A stretch of DNA of 64,000 nt from Alkalibacterium pelagium. Its GTDB lineage: Bacteria > Bacillota > Bacilli > Lactobacillales > Carnobacteriaceae_A. The notes below the pieces were generated by a model. The model did no database searches. It saw nothing but the letters and a program-made list of their open reading frames with translations, and had not been told where the DNA came from. The position numbers and the translations under genes were made by a program. Where the stretch lies: positions 1 to 64,000 of the forward strand of contig NZ_FNZU01000013.1 in assembly GCF_900109325.1 (NCBI RefSeq), in the 5' to 3' direction. Below, in pieces: positions 61,942 to 64,000 of this stretch (position 1 is the first letter of the stretch; every line of letters starts with the position of its first letter).

Positions 61942-62856
61942 ATGCTAGTTATAAAATCGAGAGAAAAGTCAGCACAGTTAAAGGGCTATGAGTCACTAAA
62001 CAGCCGATCATCATTAAGTAAAGACGAACAGGCGATATATAGCCATTTAAAAAGTGGCTTCGAAGGTGAAATACTATTTGACTCATATGTAGAGTCGATT
62101 CTTGGTGGCGATATGTTTGTTCTTCATGATTTGTTGCTGTCAGTAAACGGGTCGTCCATTCAAATTGATGCACTTATTCTTTTGAACAACAGGGTCTATC
62201 TGTTTGAAATAAAGAATTACAAAGGGGAGTATAGCTATGAATCCGGAAAATACATCAGTAAAACAGGATACACTATCGTAAGTCCTAATAATCAGCTCGA
62301 AAGAACGACTACCTTGTTTAATCAATTGATGAAGCAATGGAACTATTCAGTCAACGTCAATGAAAAATTGGTCTTTATCAACAAGGAATTCACTTTATTC
62401 GGAGCACCACCCGATGACAGGGTGTGTCTCCCGACCCAAGTTCATACATTTCTAAGAAATTTGAATGGTCAGGAGACCGCTCTGAATCCGAAAATGCGCC
62501 AGCTGGCCAACAGATTACTCGACAATCATAAGCAGAGCGTACCTTTTCAGTTGAAGCTGCCCGACTATGATTGGGAAGGCCTGCAAAAGGGTCCCACCTG
62601 CGAGCAATGCAGAAGTTTTAACCTGGTATATACGCAACGCTCCTGCACCTGTAAATCCTGTGGTTTCAATACTTCTAGAATTGACAATATCGTCGGGAAC
62701 ATCGACGAGATCAGACTCCTTTTTCCGGATATGATTCTGAGGACTCATATCGTCCACGAATGGGTGGGTGGGGAAGTCTCCATCAGAACGATCAGGAGGC
62801 TACTGAACAGCCAGTATAAGCGGATGGGCCACAGCCACAATGCTCATTATGTTTGA
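61942..62856 (+). CDS. NERD-domain protein (nuclease-related) with zinc ribbon
   Basis: A 304-residue protein. The NERD domain covers about 38-150: GFEGEILFDSYV, then IQIDALILLNNRVYLFEIKNYKG, which holds the Asp and E-x-K residues of the PD-(D/E)XK-like fold. The C-terminal part has a Cys4 ribbon (CEQCRSF...CTCKSCGF, about 222-243) and an ending RRLLNSQYKRMGHSH. Members are suspected of DNA processing; none of this is proven for the gene here. AGAGGAGG precedes the ATG. No terminator is seen between its stop and the 52-bp array. Confidence 0.82.
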   Translation: MLVIKSREKSAQLKGYESLNSRSSLSKDEQAIYSHLKSGFEGEILFDSYVESILGGDMFVLHDLLLSVNGSSIQIDALILLNNRVYLFEIKNYKGEYSYESGKYISKTGYTIVSPNNQLERTTTLFNQLMKQWNYSVNVNEKLVFINKEFTLFGAPPDDRVCLPTQVHTFLRNLNGQETALNPKMRQLANRLLDNHKQSVPFQLKLPDYDWEGLQKGPTCEQCRSFNLVYTQRSCTCKSCGFNTSRIDNIVGNIDEIRLLFPDMILRTHIVHEWVGGEVSIRTIRRLLNSQYKRMGHSHNAHYV

Positions 62857-62913
62857 GAATAAAGAATTCTGCGAACTTTCTAGCAATCAAGTTGATTCGT
62901 ATAGAGAAGTATG

Positions 62914-63692
62914 GAATTGGTAAGGCGATTAAGACCAACTGGGGATGAAGAATAGTGCCGAGTTGGTTCCAAGACGGATCTTGCGACCAACTGACGATGA
63001 AGAATGGTATCGAGCTGGTTCCAAGATGGATCTTGCGACCAACTGGCGATGAAGGATGATGCCGAGCTGGTTCCAAGATGATTCTTACGACCAACTGGCG
63101 ATGAAGAATAGTGCCGAGCTGGTTCCAAAACGCATCTTACGACCAACTGACGATGAAAAACGGTGCCGAGCTGGTTCCAAGACGGATCTTGCGACCAACT
63201 GGCGTTGAAGAATGGTACCGAGCTGGTTCCAAGACGGATCTTGCGACCAACTGACGAGGAAGAATAGTGCCGAGCTGGTTCCAAGACGGATCTTGCGACC
63301 AACTGGCGTTGAAGAATGGTGCCGAGCTGGTTCCAAGATGGATCTTGCGACCAACTGGGGATGAAGGATGATGCCGAGCTGGTTCCAAAACGCATCTTGC
63401 GACCAACTGGCGATGAAGAATAGTACCGAGCTGGTTCCAAAACGCATCTTACGACCAACTGGCGATGAAAAACGGTGCCGAGCTGGTTCCAAGATGGATC
63501 TTAAGACCAACTGACGAGGAAAGATGATACCGAGCTGGTTCCAAAACGCATCTTGCGACCAACTGACGTTAAAGAATGATGCCGAGCTGGTTCCAAGATG
63601 GATCATACGACAAACTGAAAGGAAAGAACCAAGCCGAGCTGGTCCCAAAACGCACCTTACGACAAACTGAAAAAAACAGCACCCCCAGTTTG
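62914..63692. repeat. Tandem array of 52-bp dyad units (14 plus degenerate unit 0)
   Basis: Units start at 62966 and every 52 bp to 63642, with a degenerate unit at 62914. Typical unit: GTTCCAAGACGGATCTTGCG, ACCAACTGGCGATGAAGAAT, GGTGCCGAGCTG. Each core is an imperfect dyad: AGYTGGT-TCC-AAGAY-GG-ATCTT-GCG-ACCAACT. Variation is concentrated at unit positions 8-13, 18-19, 29-35 and 37-45. Units 13 and 14 change to ACAAACTGAA. The last unit reads GTCCCAAAACGC and ends CAGTTTG, pairing with its own CAAACTG. Homologous to the array at 40649-41116. Confidence 0.95.
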
Positions 63693-63852
63693 CTATAAGA
63701 AGGAAATAAAGCCAGTACTTAGCGTTCCTTCAGTCGGCCCCCGCACACCGTTACACCCACCGTATCCGTAATTACTAAGTCTAACAACCAATCAAGCATT
63801 TCAAGCATTGACAAAGTAGGGTTACTAAACCCTTAAATCCCTATAGAATAAA
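63693..63852. other. Non-coding stretch after the 52-bp array
   Basis: No open frame or RNA gene is recognised. The sequence between the array cap and the terminator at 63855 is unremarkable. Transcripts from the NERD gene could run through the array to that terminator. Confidence 0.4.
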
Positions 63853-63854
63853 GG

Positions 63855-63879
63855 AAGCCCGGCACTCGCCGGGCTTTTC
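63855..63879 (+). terminator. Terminator downstream of the 52-bp array
   Basis: AGCCCGGC-ACTC-GCCGGGCT then TTTTC. There is no plus-strand gene between it and the NERD gene, so it probably ends a transcript that includes the array. Confidence 0.8.
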
Positions 63880-63898
63880 ATCTCTATAACAAAAGAAA

Positions 63899-63923
63899 AG
63901 AAGAGAGCCGAGGCTCTCTTCTA
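63899..63923 (-). terminator. Terminator of the partial minus-strand gene
   Basis: GAAGAGAGCC-GA-GGCTCTCTTC is a near-perfect hairpin; the minus-strand tail is TTTTCTTTTGTT. It lies 16 bp past the stop of the gene entering from the right. Confidence 0.72.
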
Positions 63924-63938
63924 CATCATTTTAAAAGT

Positions 63939-64000
63939 CTAATTGTTTCTCTGCTGCTTGCCTGAGTTACGACGGCCTTTCTGTTCAAAAGGACTTTGAT
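63939..64000 (-). CDS. C-terminal 19 residues of an unidentified protein
   Basis: The frame entering from the right edge ends ...QSPFEQKGRRNSGKQQRNN followed by TAG at 63939-63941. The basic, Gln/Asn/Gly-rich tail resembles the disordered end of RNA-binding proteins such as DEAD-box helicases, but this is a guess. A terminator-like hairpin right after the stop supports a real gene end. Confidence 0.5.
   Translation of the reverse strand, partial: QSPFEQKGRRNSGKQQRNN

Noticed and set aside
62792-63648. Several overlapping minus-strand open frames of 89-192 codons
   Set aside because: They are open only because the 52-bp unit happens to lack stops in those frames. The same peptide repeats appear in shifted frames; there are no ribosome sites.
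62914-63692. CRISPR array
   Set aside because: Adjacent units are near-identical over their whole length, with no unique spacers, and no cas genes are in the window.

Overview
The window is chromosomal DNA from a low-to-moderate GC Gram-positive bacterium. Gene orders (divergent pepQ/ccpA, pheST-zapA-cvpA-mutS2-trxA, efp-yqhY-nusB-xseAB-ispA-tlyA-argR-recN, a seven-gene comG operon), strong AGGAGG ribosome sites, T-box and M-box leaders and a coiled-coil PcsB/CwlO-type hydrolase point to Lactobacillales. The many acidic, Asp/Glu-rich exported proteins suggest a salt- or alkali-adapted Carnobacteriaceae-like organism. The genus is inference.

Layout. 1-880: end of an IS1380-type insertion sequence that truncates rpoN (sigma-54). 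984-6561: an M3 oligopeptidase, two overlapping acetyltransferases and a secreted M23 hydrolase. 6664-13572: rRNA methyltransferase, HD protein, YibE/F membrane protein, short-chain dehydrogenase, acidic lipoprotein and an M-box-controlled mgtE. 13690-21785: HxlR regulator, T-box-controlled pheST, zapA, cvpA-like gene, mutS2 and trxA. 22226-27503: an unknown small protein, an FAD/NAD(P) protein, yslB, murI, XTP pyrophosphatase, phosphoesterase and a CBS protein. 28368-34491: MscS channel, DUF948/YtxH envelope proteins, an FMN-binding lipoprotein, two tandem DUF421 proteins, and divergent pepQ/ccpA. 34641-43755: class A PBP with a long acidic tail, trhO, a secreted NlpC/P60 hydrolase, pepF and a VanZ-like protein. 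43871-50081: yebC, comGA-GG and a proline peptidase. 50203-57754: efp through recN and a DUF4044 mini-protein. 57939-62856: gnd, an ArlRS-like two-component system and a NERD-domain protein. The 3' end of an unidentified minus-strand gene closes the window.

The most unusual content is intergenic. Four arrays of tandem units repeat every 51-52 bp: about 9977-10129 (3 units), 27714-27990 (5-6), 40649-41116 (8-9) and 62914-63692 (14-15). The last two are 22 kb apart but share the same unit, a GTTCCAAGA...TCTTGCGACCAA dyad, and both end in the same variant 'cap' unit. Three of the four lie between convergent genes. Fifty-two bp is close to five helical turns, so each array would place a dyad on one face of the helix. 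I do not recognise them as CRISPR, IS or a named repeat family; they are my candidate for an undescribed element.

Functionally the window mixes housekeeping information-processing genes with cell-wall growth functions (two coiled-coil hydrolases, PBP1A, murI, ArlRS-like system), DNA-uptake pilus genes and carbon/metal regulation (ccpA, mgtE). All calls are from reading the sequence; no database search was run.
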